Assembly: GCF_003112695.1 (NCBI RefSeq)
Contig: NZ_BFBP01000002.1
Coordinates: 465,668 to 529,667 of the forward strand
Source of the DNA: Azospira sp. I13
GTDB taxonomy: Bacteria; Pseudomonadota; Gammaproteobacteria; Burkholderiales; Rhodocyclaceae
Length of the DNA: 64,000 nucleotides
Reading direction: 5' to 3'
The notes under the pieces are model-generated. The model saw only the letters and a list, made by a program, of their open reading frames with translations, ran no database searches and was not told the DNA's origin. This document shows, piece by piece, positions 25,133-33,588 of the stretch (positions within the stretch are counted from its first letter, which is position 1; every line of letters begins with the position of its first letter). The position numbers were made by a program, and so were the translations under genes.

Positions 25133-27100
25133 CTACCCCTTAAGCAAGCGGTCCTCCGCCGCCTCCAGCCCTTCCACCGTCCCCAGCAGGACCACCACGT
25201 CGCCTTCCCGCAGGCAGGTTTCAGGCAGGGGCTCCAGGGCCCGGATGTCACGCCGACGCACGGCGCTGACCTCCACGCCGAAGGAGGCCAGGTCCAGCTC
25301 GGCCAGAGTACGCCCGACACCATAGGCGCCAGCACCGATAGCCACGGAATGCAGGCGGGACTGCTGGTTCTCGCCCAGATCGGCCTCCCGGTCGGAAACC
25401 CCGTGGAAGAAGCCTCGCAGCAGGCGATAACGCTGCCCCCGGATATCGCGGATCATTTTCAGCACGCGGTTCAGGGGCACCCCGAGCAGCACCAGGGCGT
25501 GGGAAGCCAGCATGATGCTAGCCTCCAGGGATTCGGGCACCACTTCCGCCGCCCCGGCCCGGCTCAGGGCATCCATGTCCGCTTCGTCGGCGGTACGCAC
25601 CACCACCGGCATGTCGGGCTTCAGCTCCCGGACATGGTGCAGCACCTTCTCCGCCGCCGGGGTATTGGCAAAGCTGACGATGACCACGCTGGCCCGGGCC
25701 AGGCCGGCCGCCACCAGGGTTTCCCGACGGGCGGCATCGCCGTAGACCACGGTTTCACCGGCTGCCGCCGCTTCCCGCACCCGCTCGGGGTCCAGGTCCA
25801 GGGCCACGTAGGAAATGTGCTCCCGGGAAAGGAAGCGGGCCAGGTACTGGCCGCTACGGCCGAAGCCGCAGATGATGGCGTGCTTCTCGGTGCTCATGGT
25901 CTGGGCCGCAATTTTGGTCAGTTCCATGGAGCGCATCAGCCATTCGCTGGCGGCAAAGCGCAGCACCACCTTATCGCTGTACAGCACGATGAGGGGTGCC
26001 AGGAGCAGGGAAAGCACCAGGGCCGCCAGGGTCACTTGGAGCACGGGTTCGGGCACCAGATTGCTGGCGCTCACTTCCGTCAGCAGCACAAAACCGAACT
26101 CACCCCCGGCACACAGCCACAGGCCAACCCGCAGGGCATTGCCCGGCGTGGCGCCAAAGGTGCGGGAGAGGGCGGCGATCAGGCCGAACTTGACCAGCAA
26201 CAGGCAGGCCAGGGCTGCCAGCACCCAGGGCAGGTATTCGATGACGGCTGCACCGTCCAGCAACATGCCGACCGTGACAAAGAAAAGGCCCATCAGCACG
26301 TCGCGGAAAGGCTTGATGTCTTCCTCCACCTGGTGCCGGTATTCGGTTTCGGAAATCAGCATGCCGGCGACAAAGGCCCCCAGGGCCAGGGACAGACCGG
26401 CCATTTCGGTGATGTGGGCCAGCCCCAGGGTGATCAACAGCACATTGAGCATGAACAGCTCGGCCGACTTGCCCCGGGCGACGATGTAGAACCACCGCCG
26501 CATCAGCTTCTGGCCAAGGAACAGCACCAGGGTCAGGACCAGGGCCGCCTTGCCCATGGCCCAGGCGATTTCCAGGGCCATCTCCCCAGGGGGCCGGGAA
26601 AAGGCGGGAATAAGGATGAGCAGGGGCACCACGGCCAGGTCCTGGAACAGCAGCACGCCGATGACATCCCGCCCGTGGGGGGATTCCAGTTCCAGACGCT
26701 CCGCCAGCAACTTAGAAAGGACGGCGGTGGAGGACATGGCGAGGACCCCGCCCAGGGCCACACCGGCCTGCCAGCCAAGCCCGGCGCCGATACCCACGCC
26801 CACCGCCAGCACGATGGTCAGCAGCACCTGCATCAGGCCCAGCCCGAATACCACCCGCTTCATGGCGTAGAGCTTGGGCAGGGAGAATTCCAGGCCGATA
26901 GAGAACATCAGGAAGACCACGCCGAATTCGGCCAGGTGCTCGGCGCCGCTCACGTCCTTGATGAAATTGAGGGCGTGGGGGCCAATGGCGGCGCCCACCA
27001 GCAGGTAGCCGAGAATGGGCGGCAACCCGAGGCGGCGGAACAGGGTCACCACCAAGACGGCAGCGGCGAGCAGCAGCAGGACCAGTTGCAGGGAATTCAT
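25133..27100 (-). CDS. Kef-type (CPA2) monovalent cation:proton antiporter
   Basis: A 655-residue inner-membrane transporter of the KefB/KefC/YbaL group. About 12 membrane helices occupy residues 1-385, with CPA2 signatures PPILGYLLVGAAIGPHALNFI and MFSIGLEFSLPKL. A TrkA-N (RCK-N) domain follows (HAIICGFGRSGQYLARFLSRE, GxGxxG nucleotide site), then a TrkA-C domain (LAELDLASFGVEVSAVRR). It likely exports K+ (or Na+) in exchange for H+ under nucleotide control. I chose the ATG giving MNSLQLVLLLLAAAVLV; the longer frame is not membrane-like. It is divergent from kdsD, a pairing frequent in betaproteobacteria. Confidence 0.9.
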   Translation of the reverse strand: MNSLQLVLLLLAAAVLVVTLFRRLGLPPILGYLLVGAAIGPHALNFIKDVSGAEHLAEFGVVFLMFSIGLEFSLPKLYAMKRVVFGLGLMQVLLTIVLAVGVGIGAGLGWQAGVALGGVLAMSSTAVLSKLLAERLELESPHGRDVIGVLLFQDLAVVPLLILIPAFSRPPGEMALEIAWAMGKAALVLTLVLFLGQKLMRRWFYIVARGKSAELFMLNVLLITLGLAHITEMAGLSLALGAFVAGMLISETEYRHQVEEDIKPFRDVLMGLFFVTVGMLLDGAAVIEYLPWVLAALACLLLVKFGLIAALSRTFGATPGNALRVGLWLCAGGEFGFVLLTEVSASNLVPEPVLQVTLAALVLSLLLAPLIVLYSDKVVLRFAASEWLMRSMELTKIAAQTMSTEKHAIICGFGRSGQYLARFLSREHISYVALDLDPERVREAAAAGETVVYGDAARRETLVAAGLARASVVIVSFANTPAAEKVLHHVRELKPDMPVVVRTADEADMDALSRAGAAEVVPESLEASIMLASHALVLLGVPLNRVLKMIRDIRGQRYRLLRGFFHGVSDREADLGENQQSRLHSVAIGAGAYGVGRTLAELDLASFGVEVSAVRRRDIRALEPLPETCLREGDVVVLLGTVEGLEAAEDRLLKG

Positions 27101-27198
27101 GGACGCAGAAAAGTCGGGGGAGAGGCGGAAAACCGCGCCCCGCCGGGCTGACGGGGCAGGGGTGGTATACTTGTAGCAATCATAACCGCTGCATTCCC

Positions 27199-28212
27199 AT
27201 GAACCAAACTTCCGTGCCTGAAACGCCGCCCGTCCCCTCCCCTGCCACCTCCCCCGTGCTCGAACTGGCACGGCAGGTGTTGCGCATCGAGGCGGAGGCG
27301 GTGGCCGCCCTGATCGACCGCCTGGACGGCGCCTTTCTCGACGCGGTAAACCTCATTCTCAACTGCTCCGGCCGGGTCATCGTCAGCGGCATGGGCAAGT
27401 CGGGCCACGTCGGCCGCAAGATCGCCTCTACCCTGGCCAGCACCGGCACACCCGCCTATTTCGTGCATCCGGCGGAAGCCAGCCACGGCGACCTGGGCAT
27501 GATCCTGCGTCAGGATGTGCTGATCGCCCTCTCCAACTCCGGCGAAAGCGCCGAGTTGCAGGCCATCGTGCCCATTATCAAGCGTCAGGGTGCCAAGCTC
27601 ATCGCCATGACCGGCAACCCCCAGTCCTCCCTGGGCAAGGAAGCGGACGTGCACCTCAATGCCGGTGTCGCCCAGGAAGCCTGCCCCCTCAACCTGGCCC
27701 CCACCGCCAGCACCACTGCAGCCCTGGCCCTGGGCGACGCCCTGGCCGTGGCCCTGCTGGATGCCCGCGGTTTCGGCCCGGAAGATTTTGCCCGCTCCCA
27801 CCCCGGCGGTTCCCTCGGCCGTCGCCTGCTGACCCATGTGCGGGATGTCATGCGGGCCGGCGAAGCCGTGCCCCGGGTGACGCCGGAAGCCACCTTGGCG
27901 GAAGCGGTGCTGGCCATTTCCAAAGGCGGCCTGGGCATGACGGCCGTGGTGGATGGGGAACAGCGCGTCCTCGGTATTTTCACCGATGGCGACCTGCGCC
28001 GGGCTTTTGCCCGGGACGTGGACCTCAAGGCCGTGCGCATCGACGCCGTGATGAGCCCCGCCCCCCGCTGCATCGCCCCGGAGAAGTTGGCGGTGGAAGC
28101 GGTGGAAATGATGGAACGCTGCAAGATCAACCAGCTGCTGGTGGCCGATCCCCAGGGCCGGCTGCTGGGCGCCCTCAACATGCACGACCTCTTCCAGGCC
28201 AAGGTGATCTGA
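27199..28212 (+). CDS. kdsD: KdsD, D-arabinose 5-phosphate isomerase
   Basis: A 337-residue enzyme that converts D-ribulose 5-phosphate to D-arabinose 5-phosphate, the first step to Kdo of LPS. A SIS sugar-isomerase domain (about 35-185) shows VIVSGMGKSGHVGRKIASTLASTGTPAYFVHPAEASHGDLGMI and LIALSNSGESAEL. Two CBS domains follow (MRAGEAVPRVTPEATLAEAVL and MSPAPRCIAPEKLAVEAVEMM). The length fits the family. TGATG at the end couples it to kdsC. Confidence 0.95.
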   Translation: MNQTSVPETPPVPSPATSPVLELARQVLRIEAEAVAALIDRLDGAFLDAVNLILNCSGRVIVSGMGKSGHVGRKIASTLASTGTPAYFVHPAEASHGDLGMILRQDVLIALSNSGESAELQAIVPIIKRQGAKLIAMTGNPQSSLGKEADVHLNAGVAQEACPLNLAPTASTTAALALGDALAVALLDARGFGPEDFARSHPGGSLGRRLLTHVRDVMRAGEAVPRVTPEATLAEAVLAISKGGLGMTAVVDGEQRVLGIFTDGDLRRAFARDVDLKAVRIDAVMSPAPRCIAPEKLAVEAVEMMERCKINQLLVADPQGRLLGALNMHDLFQAKVI

Positions 28213-28724
28213 TGTCCGCCGCCCCCCAACTCAAGCTCATGGCCTTCGACGTAGACGGCGTGCTCACCGACGGCAGCCTCTACTACACGGAAGACGGCAA
28301 GGAATTCAAGGCGTTCAACACCCTGGATGGCCATGGCCTGAAGATGTTGCAGAAATCCGGCGTCCGCCTGGCCATCATCACCGGCCGCAAGTCCGGCTGC
28401 GTCGAACATCGTGCCCGCAACCTGGGCATCGACCTGCTCTTTCAGGGCGTCGAGGACAAGCGCCAGGTCATGGCCGAGCTGCTGCAACGGGAAGGCATCA
28501 GCTTTGCCGAAGCCGGCTACATGGGCGACGACGTGGTGGATCTGCCCATCATGCGGGCCTGCGGCTTTTCCGCCGCCCCCGGCAACGCCCATGCCTTCGT
28601 CAAGCGCCATGCCACCTATGTAGCCGAACAGCTGGGTGGGCGGGGCGCCGTGCGGGAAGTCTGCGAGCATCTGCTGCAACAGCGGGGCCAGCTTGAGGCA
28701 CTGCTGGACGCCTATCTGCAATGA
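28212..28724 (+). CDS. kdsC: KdsC, Kdo-8-phosphate phosphatase
   Basis: A 170-residue HAD-superfamily phosphatase that releases Kdo from Kdo 8-phosphate. Motif I is FDVDGVLTDG (nucleophile D13, acid D15). Motif II is in AIITGRKSG and motif IV is GYMGDDVVDLPIM. It is a capless C0-type HAD protein that works as a tetramer. It is overlapped by kdsD at its start and by lptC at its end (ATGA). Confidence 0.95.
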   Translation: MSAAPQLKLMAFDVDGVLTDGSLYYTEDGKEFKAFNTLDGHGLKMLQKSGVRLAIITGRKSGCVEHRARNLGIDLLFQGVEDKRQVMAELLQREGISFAEAGYMGDDVVDLPIMRACGFSAAPGNAHAFVKRHATYVAEQLGGRGAVREVCEHLLQQRGQLEALLDAYLQ

Positions 28725-29311
28725 AACGTCTGGAACGCTTCGCCAGCGCCCTGTTCCCCATCGTCCTGCTGGGGACCCTGGCGGCGGCCACCTTCTGGCT
28801 GGCCAAAGCCACCCAGTTGCCGGAGCCGGACCGCAGCGGCAAGTTCCGCCACGATCCGGATTACTTCGTGGACAACCTGACCATGAGCCGGCTCGACAAG
28901 CAGGGCACCCTGCGCTCCACCGTCACCGGCAAGCATTTGGTGCATTACCCGGACACCGACGAAACCGACGTGGAACAACCCACCGCCCGCTTCTACAAGC
29001 CCGGCCGGCCCACGGTTACGATGAGTAGCGATGTGGGCCATATCAACAGCGACGGTAGCGAGGTCAAACTGACCCATAACGTCAAGGTCGTGCGGGACCC
29101 CAGCAAGGAGCGGGAAGCCATGGTGGCCACCGCCCCCGACCTGCTGGTGTACCCTGATGCTGAAACCGCCCACACCCCCAGCCAGGTGCGCATGGTCCAG
29201 GGAAAGTCCTGGGTCCAGGGCCACGGCCTGCGGGTGGACAACGCCACCATGACTACCATTCTCGAATCCCGGGTGACGGGACAATTCGCCAGCAAACACG
29301 AAAAGCGCTGA
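28721..29311 (+). CDS. lptC: LptC, LPS export inner-membrane protein
   Basis: A 196-residue bitopic protein that links the LptB2FG transporter to the periplasmic LptA bridge. It has one N-terminal membrane helix (about 10-29, FPIVLLGTLAAATFWLAKAT) and a beta-jellyroll periplasmic domain (DYFVDNLTMSRLDKQGTLRSTVTGKHLVHYPDTDETDVEQP, LTHNVKVVRD). The start overlaps the kdsC stop. Its position before lptA fits the universal order. Confidence 0.92.
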   Translation: MKRLERFASALFPIVLLGTLAAATFWLAKATQLPEPDRSGKFRHDPDYFVDNLTMSRLDKQGTLRSTVTGKHLVHYPDTDETDVEQPTARFYKPGRPTVTMSSDVGHINSDGSEVKLTHNVKVVRDPSKEREAMVATAPDLLVYPDAETAHTPSQVRMVQGKSWVQGHGLRVDNATMTTILESRVTGQFASKHEKR

Positions 29312-29313
29312 CC

Positions 29314-29928
29314 ATGAGCCGACATTACGCCGCCCTGCCCCTGGGCCTGCTTCTTCTGGGCCTCGCCGCCCCCCCCGCCCTGGCGGAAAAGGCCGACCGG
29401 GAAAAGCCCGTGAACCTGGAGGCCGACCGGGTCACCGTGGATGACGCCAAGAAGGTGCACATCTTCGACGGCAACGTCACCCTGACCCAGGGCACCCTGG
29501 TCATCCGCGGCGACCGCATCGTCGTCACCCAGGATGACAGCGGCTTCCAGAAGGGCATCGCCACCGGCAATCCGGCCAAGTTCAAGCAGAAGCGCGAGGG
29601 CCGCGACGATTACGTCGAGGGCATCGCCCTGCGCATCGAGCACAATGCCAAGACGGAAAAGACCGAACTCTTCGACAAGGCCTGGGTGAAGAGTGGCCAG
29701 GACGAAGTCCGCGGCCATTACATCCAGTACGACTCCCTCACCGAGCAGTACCTGGTCACCGCCTCCAAGGTGGCCGGCGAAGCCAGCCCCGGGGTGCCGG
29801 CCGGGCGGGTGCGGGCCATCATCCAGCCGAAAAACAAGGACAACGAATCACAATCAGAAGGAGCTGCGGGTAGCAGAGGATCCCTAACCCTAAAGCCCTC
29901 TATTTCCCTCCCATCTCGCAAGGAGTAA
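29314..29928 (+). CDS. lptA: LptA, periplasmic LPS bridge protein, with an atypical tail
   Basis: A 204-residue periplasmic protein. The signal peptide is MSRHYAALPLGLLLLGLAAPPALA (cut near 24). The OstA/LptA fold is clear: PVNLEADRVTVDDAKKVHIFDGNVTLTQGTLVIRGDRIVV, ending with RVRAIIQPK. Then comes an unusual low-complexity tail of about 30 residues whose last codons form the ribosome-binding site of the next gene (AAG GAG TAA). Where lptB and rpoN usually follow, an enoyl-CoA hydratase gene begins six bases later. The tail looks like leader DNA of that gene read in frame, as if a rearrangement had placed it here. Confidence 0.9.
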   Translation: MSRHYAALPLGLLLLGLAAPPALAEKADREKPVNLEADRVTVDDAKKVHIFDGNVTLTQGTLVIRGDRIVVTQDDSGFQKGIATGNPAKFKQKREGRDDYVEGIALRIEHNAKTEKTELFDKAWVKSGQDEVRGHYIQYDSLTEQYLVTASKVAGEASPGVPAGRVRAIIQPKNKDNESQSEGAAGSRGSLTLKPSISLPSRKE

Positions 29929-29934
29929 CGCCTC

Positions 29935-30711
29935 GTGACCTACGAGTACATCATCGCTGAAGCCAAAGGCCGTGTCGGCCTCATCACCCTCAACCGCCCC
30001 AAGGCCCTCAACGCCCTGTGCGACCCCTTGGTGGATGAGCTGGGCGACGCCCTCACCGAATTCGAAGCCGACGAGAACATCGGCTGCATCGTCATCACCG
30101 GTTCCGACAAGGCTTTTGCCGCCGGCGCCGACATCAGCATGATGAAGGACTTCTCCTACATGGACGCCTACAAGGGCGACTACATCACGCGCAACTGGGA
30201 AAAGGTGAAGACCTGCCGCAAGCCCGTCATCGCCGCGGTGGCCGGCTACGCCCTGGGCGGCGGCTGTGAACTGGCCATGAGCTGCGACTTCATCATCGCC
30301 GCCGACAACGCCCAGTTCGGCCAACCCGAAGTCAAGCTGGGCATCCTCCCGGGTGCCGGCGGCACCCAGCGCCTGCCCCGTGCCGTGGGCAAGGCAAAAG
30401 CCATGGACCTGTGCCTCTCCGCCCGCATGATGGATGCTACCGAAGCCGAGCGCGCCGGCCTGGTTTCCCGCATCGTGCCCGCCGACAAGCTGCTGGAAGA
30501 GACCCTCGGCGCCGCCGAGAAGATCGCCTCCTACTCCCTGCCGGTGGTCATGATGATCAAGGAAAACGTGAATCGGGCCTTCGAAAGCAGCCTCAACGAA
30601 GGCCTGCTCTTCGAGCGTCGCCAGTTCCACGCCGCCTTTGCCCTGGAAGACCAGAAGGAAGGCATGGCCGCCTTCGTCGAGAAGCGCAAGCCGGCCTTCA
30701 AGCACCGCTAA
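29935..30711 (+). CDS. Enoyl-CoA hydratase (crotonase family)
   Basis: A 258-residue crotonase that hydrates trans-2-enoyl-CoA in beta-oxidation or PHA precursor supply. Both catalytic glutamates are visible, in [18 protein letters not shown] and in [26 protein letters not shown]. The oxyanion-hole segment is [11 protein letters not shown]. It starts with GTG, nine bases after AAGGAG. It sits directly after lptA with no room for an independent terminator, so it may be read through from the LPS genes as well as from its own promoter. The two phasin genes downstream suggest a PHA context. Confidence 0.93.
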   Translation: MTYEYIIAEAKGRVGLITLNRPKALNALCDPLVDELGDALTEFEADENIGCIVITGSDKAFAAGADISMMKDFSYMDAYKGDYITRNWEKVKTCRKPVIAAVAGYALGGGCELAMSCDFIIAADNAQFGQPEVKLGILPGAGGTQRLPRAVGKAKAMDLCLSARMMDATEAERAGLVSRIVPADKLLEETLGAAEKIASYSLPVVMMIKENVNRAFESSLNEGLLFERRQFHAAFALEDQKEGMAAFVEKRKPAFKHR

Positions 30712-30720
30712 GCAAGCTCC

Positions 30721-30740
30721 GGGGCGGCATTCGCCGCCCC
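30721..30740 (+). terminator. Hairpin after the enoyl-CoA hydratase gene
   Basis: GGGGCGGC-ATTC-GCCGCCCC forms an eight-pair stem nine bases after the stop. No T-run follows, so termination here is probably partial or Rho-assisted. Confidence 0.45.
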
Positions 30741-30805
30741 ATCCCCGCCGCCGCCAGGCCGCCCAAAACCCTCTCCTAACCCCCTGTTTCCAAAGCAAAG
30801 AAATA

Positions 30806-30826
30806 TTTTTGTGCGACGCACAAAAA
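30806..30826. promoter_or_regulatory. 21-bp perfect palindrome upstream of phasin promoter (PhaR-type operator)
   Basis: TTTTTGTGCG, a central A, then its exact reverse complement. The centre is TGC-GAC-GCA, fitting the TGC-N3-GCA core described for PhaR, the PHA-responsive repressor of phasin genes. It ends four bases before the -35 box. Confidence 0.6.
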
Positions 30827-30830
30827 ATGC

Positions 30831-30858
30831 TTGACAGGAATCCGCCGCCCCCTATAAT
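30831..30858 (+). promoter_or_regulatory. Strong sigma70 promoter of the first phasin gene
   Basis: A perfect -35 (TTGACA, 30831-30836) and a perfect -10 (TATAAT, 30853-30858) are separated by 16 bases. Transcription would start near 30866, giving a leader of about 95 bases. Confidence 0.85.
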
Positions 30859-30868
30859 TGGGCCTACA

Positions 30869-30883
30869 TGTTGCAGCGCAACA
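30869..30883. promoter_or_regulatory. Second TGC-N3-GCA palindrome, over the transcription start
   Basis: TGTTGC-AGC-GCAACA is a perfect 6+3+6 inverted repeat with the same TGC-N3-GCA core as the upstream site. Being at about +3 to +17, a bound repressor would block initiation. The two sites bracket the promoter. Confidence 0.55.
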
Positions 30884-30960
30884 ACCGGCAGCAGCCATAA
30901 TAAAAGCCAGTCAAGCATTGCCCTGCGGATGTTTCACCACTGACTTTTTAGGAGATGACC

Positions 30961-31539
30961 ATGACCAATTTCGCCACCCCCGAACAATTCGCCGCCGCCA
31001 ACAAAGCCACCGTTGACTCCCTGCTGGCCCTGGCCAACACTGCTTTCGCCAGCGCCGAGCGCATCGCCGCCCTGAACCTGCACACCGCCCGCGCCGTCAT
31101 CGAAGACAGCGTCGCCAACACCAAGGCTCTGCTGGGTGCCAAGGATGCTCAGGAAGCCCTGTCCCTGCAGGCCTCCCTGACCCAGCCCAACGTCGAGAAG
31201 GCTGTTGCCTACTCCCGTAGCGTGTACGAAATCGCCGCCCAGACCCAGGAAGAACTGACCAAGGTCGTGGAAGTGCAATTCAACGAATTCAACAAGAACG
31301 TCGCCGGCCTGCTGGACAAGGTTTCCAAGACCGCTCCCGCCGGTTCCGACGTGGCCGTGGCTGCCGTCAAGTCCGCCATCGCCGCCGCCAACTCCGCTTA
31401 CGACAGCATGAACAAGGCTGCCAAGCAGGTTGCTGAAATCGCTGAAGCCAACGTTGCTGCCGCCACCAACGCCACCGTCAAGGCTGTGGGCGCCACCTCC
31501 GCTGCCGCTGCCACCGCTTCCAAGAAGAAGACCGCCTAA
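30961..31539 (+). CDS. Phasin family protein (PHA granule coat), copy 1
   Basis: A 192-residue phasin (phasin_2/PhaP type) that coats polyhydroxyalkanoate granules. It is almost wholly helical, Ala-rich and amphipathic, with the family pattern FATPEQFAAANKATVDSLLALANTAFASAERIAALNLHTAR and a Lys/Ala-rich C-terminus. Two in-frame ATGs exist. The first abuts the AGGAG site, so the second, six bases later, is the likely start. The promoter, two palindromes and a terminator make it a self-contained unit. Confidence 0.92.
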   Translation: MTNFATPEQFAAANKATVDSLLALANTAFASAERIAALNLHTARAVIEDSVANTKALLGAKDAQEALSLQASLTQPNVEKAVAYSRSVYEIAAQTQEELTKVVEVQFNEFNKNVAGLLDKVSKTAPAGSDVAVAAVKSAIAAANSAYDSMNKAAKQVAEIAEANVAAATNATVKAVGATSAAAATASKKKTA

Positions 31540-31564
31540 GACTTCTTCAAGGCGAACAGCACCC

Positions 31565-31592
31565 AAAACCCCGGCCTGGCGCCGGGGTTTTT
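31565..31592 (+). terminator. Rho-independent terminator after phasin 1
   Basis: AACCCCGGC-CTGGC-GCCGGGGTT followed by further T residues. Confidence 0.9.
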
Positions 31593-31787
31593 ACCATCTG
31601 GCCGCTGCAATGTGGCGGCAATACATATTTGCTATACTGGATGCATTCGGCCCTACTGAAACGACATATCTCCGAATATGCCGGCTGACAGTACGACACA
31701 GATCAGGATGACCGCAACACCAAACCGGGCCGATCTCACAAAGCAGGTTCATTTCCTTCAAACTCAACGCTAAGCGGAGGATCACCC

Positions 31788-32348
31788 ATGAGCAATCCCA
31801 ATATCGAACAATTGGCTGCAGCACAAAAGGCCAACGCTGAAGTAATGGCCGCCCTGGTTCACGCCGCCTTCAATGGCGCGGAAAAGATCGCTGAACTGAA
31901 TCTGGCCGCAGCCCGTGATTTCCTGAACACTTCCGTGAACGGTACCCAGACCCTGCTGGGCGCCAAGGATGTGCAGGAGGCTGCCAAGCTGCAAACCAAC
32001 CTGGCCCAGCCTAACCTGGAAAAGGTCACCGCCTACTACCGCAACCTGTACGAGCTGATCACCGCCACCCAGAAGGAAGTGACCCACCTGATGGAAGAGC
32101 ACTACAACCAGCTCTCCCAAAAGGCCAATTCCGCCATCGAAAAAACCTCCGCCTCCGCTCCCGTGGGCGGCGACGTGGTGGCTGCCACCATGAAGTCGGT
32201 GCTCTCCGCCTCTACCCAGGCCTTTGACCACTTCACCAAGCTGGCCAAGCAGTTTGCCGACATCGCCGACGCCAACGTCACGGTCGCCTCCAACGCCACG
32301 GCCAAGGCTGTGGGCGCTGCCAGCAAGGCCGCCGCTGCCAAGAAGTAA
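31788..32348 (+). CDS. Phasin family protein, copy 2
   Basis: A 186-residue helical, Ala/Lys-rich protein clearly related to the first phasin. Both share TLLGAKDxQEA, a QPNxEK motif, an aromatic YxRxxYE segment and the closing ATAKAVGA-type tail, so the pair arose by tandem duplication and diverged. A good GCGGAGG ribosome site precedes the ATG. The 248-base gap before it holds the first gene's terminator and a possible -10 (TATACT at 31633) with a poor -35. I see no TGC-N3-GCA site there, so the two copies are probably regulated differently. Confidence 0.9.
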   Translation: MSNPNIEQLAAAQKANAEVMAALVHAAFNGAEKIAELNLAAARDFLNTSVNGTQTLLGAKDVQEAAKLQTNLAQPNLEKVTAYYRNLYELITATQKEVTHLMEEHYNQLSQKANSAIEKTSASAPVGGDVVAATMKSVLSASTQAFDHFTKLAKQFADIADANVTVASNATAKAVGAASKAAAAKK

Positions 32349-32386
32349 GCCCTACCGGCGACTGGCGGGAATTCCCGCTTGGCGAC

Positions 32387-32412
32387 AACCCCGGCTCAGG
32401 TCGGGGTTTTTT
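32387..32412 (+). terminator. Rho-independent terminator after phasin 2
   Basis: AACCCCGG-CTCAGG-TCGGGGTT followed by a run of T. A second, shorter palindrome (GCGGGAATTCCCGC) lies just upstream. Confidence 0.85.
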
Positions 32413-32760
32413 ATTGCCTGCGCCCAGGCCGCCCCGTGACCAAGAATGCCAGGAGAGGCAGGCTGGATGCGGACATGGCCAGAGAAGCCCGCCCTGCCTG
32501 CCTCACACGGCAGACCTTACGAAGAATGGCGCCCCTATTGCCTGGCAGAGGCACCCGCCTCGCCAAATCAATTGCCCCGACCCCCGCTCATCCCCCCGGG
32601 ATGAAACACAGCCCATACCCAGCGGGCGGCGGCTGACACCGGCTCACTGCCAACTGGCCAACATCCAGGAGGTCTCCCGGCGAGCATCGGCCAACCGTTC
32701 CTGGTTCCTGGTTCCGGCCTCGCTTCCTGCCGCACATCCCCCTGCCGACTGCGACCAGCC
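32413..32760. other. Intergenic region without a gene
   Basis: No frame here has a plausible ribosome site or protein-like composition. It holds one copy of the dispersed 20-bp repeat (32524-32543) and otherwise nothing I recognise. It separates phasin 2 from the convergent cinA-like gene. Confidence 0.6.
32524..32543 (+). repeat. Dispersed 20-bp repeat, copy A
   Basis: GAATGGCGCCCCTATTGCCT; differs by one base from copies at 34496 and 54497. Confidence 0.7.
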
Positions 32761-33552
32761 TCAACCCTCCCGCCGGCTCCATTGAATGCCCCGGGCTTCC
32801 ACCTCGCGGCGAATCTCCGCCATGGCGGTGGCCACTTGGGATGCCTCCCCTTCGACCCCCAGCTCCAGATGACGCCGCACCCCATCCTCCGTCAATGAAG
32901 GCAGGGAGAACAGGCGCAGCGCGGGGTACTCGGCGACGATGCGCTCCATCAGGTCCAGCAGGGCACTCTCATAGGCGTTGTCGCCCGTCAGGAGCAAGGC
33001 CTCATCCACCTTGGGGGCCTGGTTGAAAAGGTGGGGGTAGAAGGTGTCCAGCACCCAGGCCACCATGGGGTGGGCCATCTGGGGAAAGCCGGGGACGAAG
33101 TAGTGTTCCTTCACCATGAAGCCGGGAATGCGGTTGAAGGGGTTGGGAATGATCTGGCTGCTGGCGGGAAAGGTACCCAGCAACAGGCGCTGGGGCGTGA
33201 TGTCGTCGCCGAAGCGAACGCGGATCTCCGCCTCCGCCGCCGGACTCAGCACCAGTTCCTCCCCCAGGGCCGCGGCGGCGGCCTGACGGGTGTGGTCGTC
33301 GGGGGTGTTGCCGATGCCGCCGAAGGAGAACACCGCTTCGCCGCTGGCGAAGCTGCGCTTCAGGGTTTCCGTCAGCCGCGCCCGGTCATCCCCCATGTAC
33401 TGCACCCAGGAGAGTTGCAGCCCCCGGGCGCCGAGCAGTTCCGCCAGTTTGGTGAAATGCTTGTCCTGGCGTTTGCCAGAGAGAATCTCGTCGCCAATGA
33501 TGAGGGCGCCGAAGCGGGTGGCGTGGGCAGTCTGGGAAACGGGAGCAGTCAT
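32761..33552 (-). CDS. CinA N-terminal-like (MoaB/MogA fold) protein
   Basis: A 263-residue protein of the competence/damage-inducible CinA N-terminal family. It starts with FGALIIGDEILSGKRQDKHFTKLAELLGARGLQLSWVQYMGDD and has FSFGGIGNTPDDHTRQAAA, both typical of the molybdopterin-binding-like fold. The middle contains NRIPGFMVKEHYFVPGFPQMAHPM. It lacks the C-terminal nicotinamide deamidase domain of full CinA. Proteins of this type have been linked to nucleotide pyrophosphatase activity, but the function here is not established. It starts with ATG after GAGGACCC. Confidence 0.8.
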   Translation of the reverse strand: MTAPVSQTAHATRFGALIIGDEILSGKRQDKHFTKLAELLGARGLQLSWVQYMGDDRARLTETLKRSFASGEAVFSFGGIGNTPDDHTRQAAAAALGEELVLSPAAEAEIRVRFGDDITPQRLLLGTFPASSQIIPNPFNRIPGFMVKEHYFVPGFPQMAHPMVAWVLDTFYPHLFNQAPKVDEALLLTGDNAYESALLDLMERIVAEYPALRLFSLPSLTEDGVRRHLELGVEGEASQVATAMAEIRREVEARGIQWSRREG

Positions 33553-33588
33553 GGGTCCTCGCGTCGTTGAGGTCGTAAAGGATGCAAA

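Noticed and set aside
32413..32760. Possible small gene in the gap after phasin 2
   Set aside because: Frames present are Pro/Arg-rich, lack ribosome sites and overlap a repeat.
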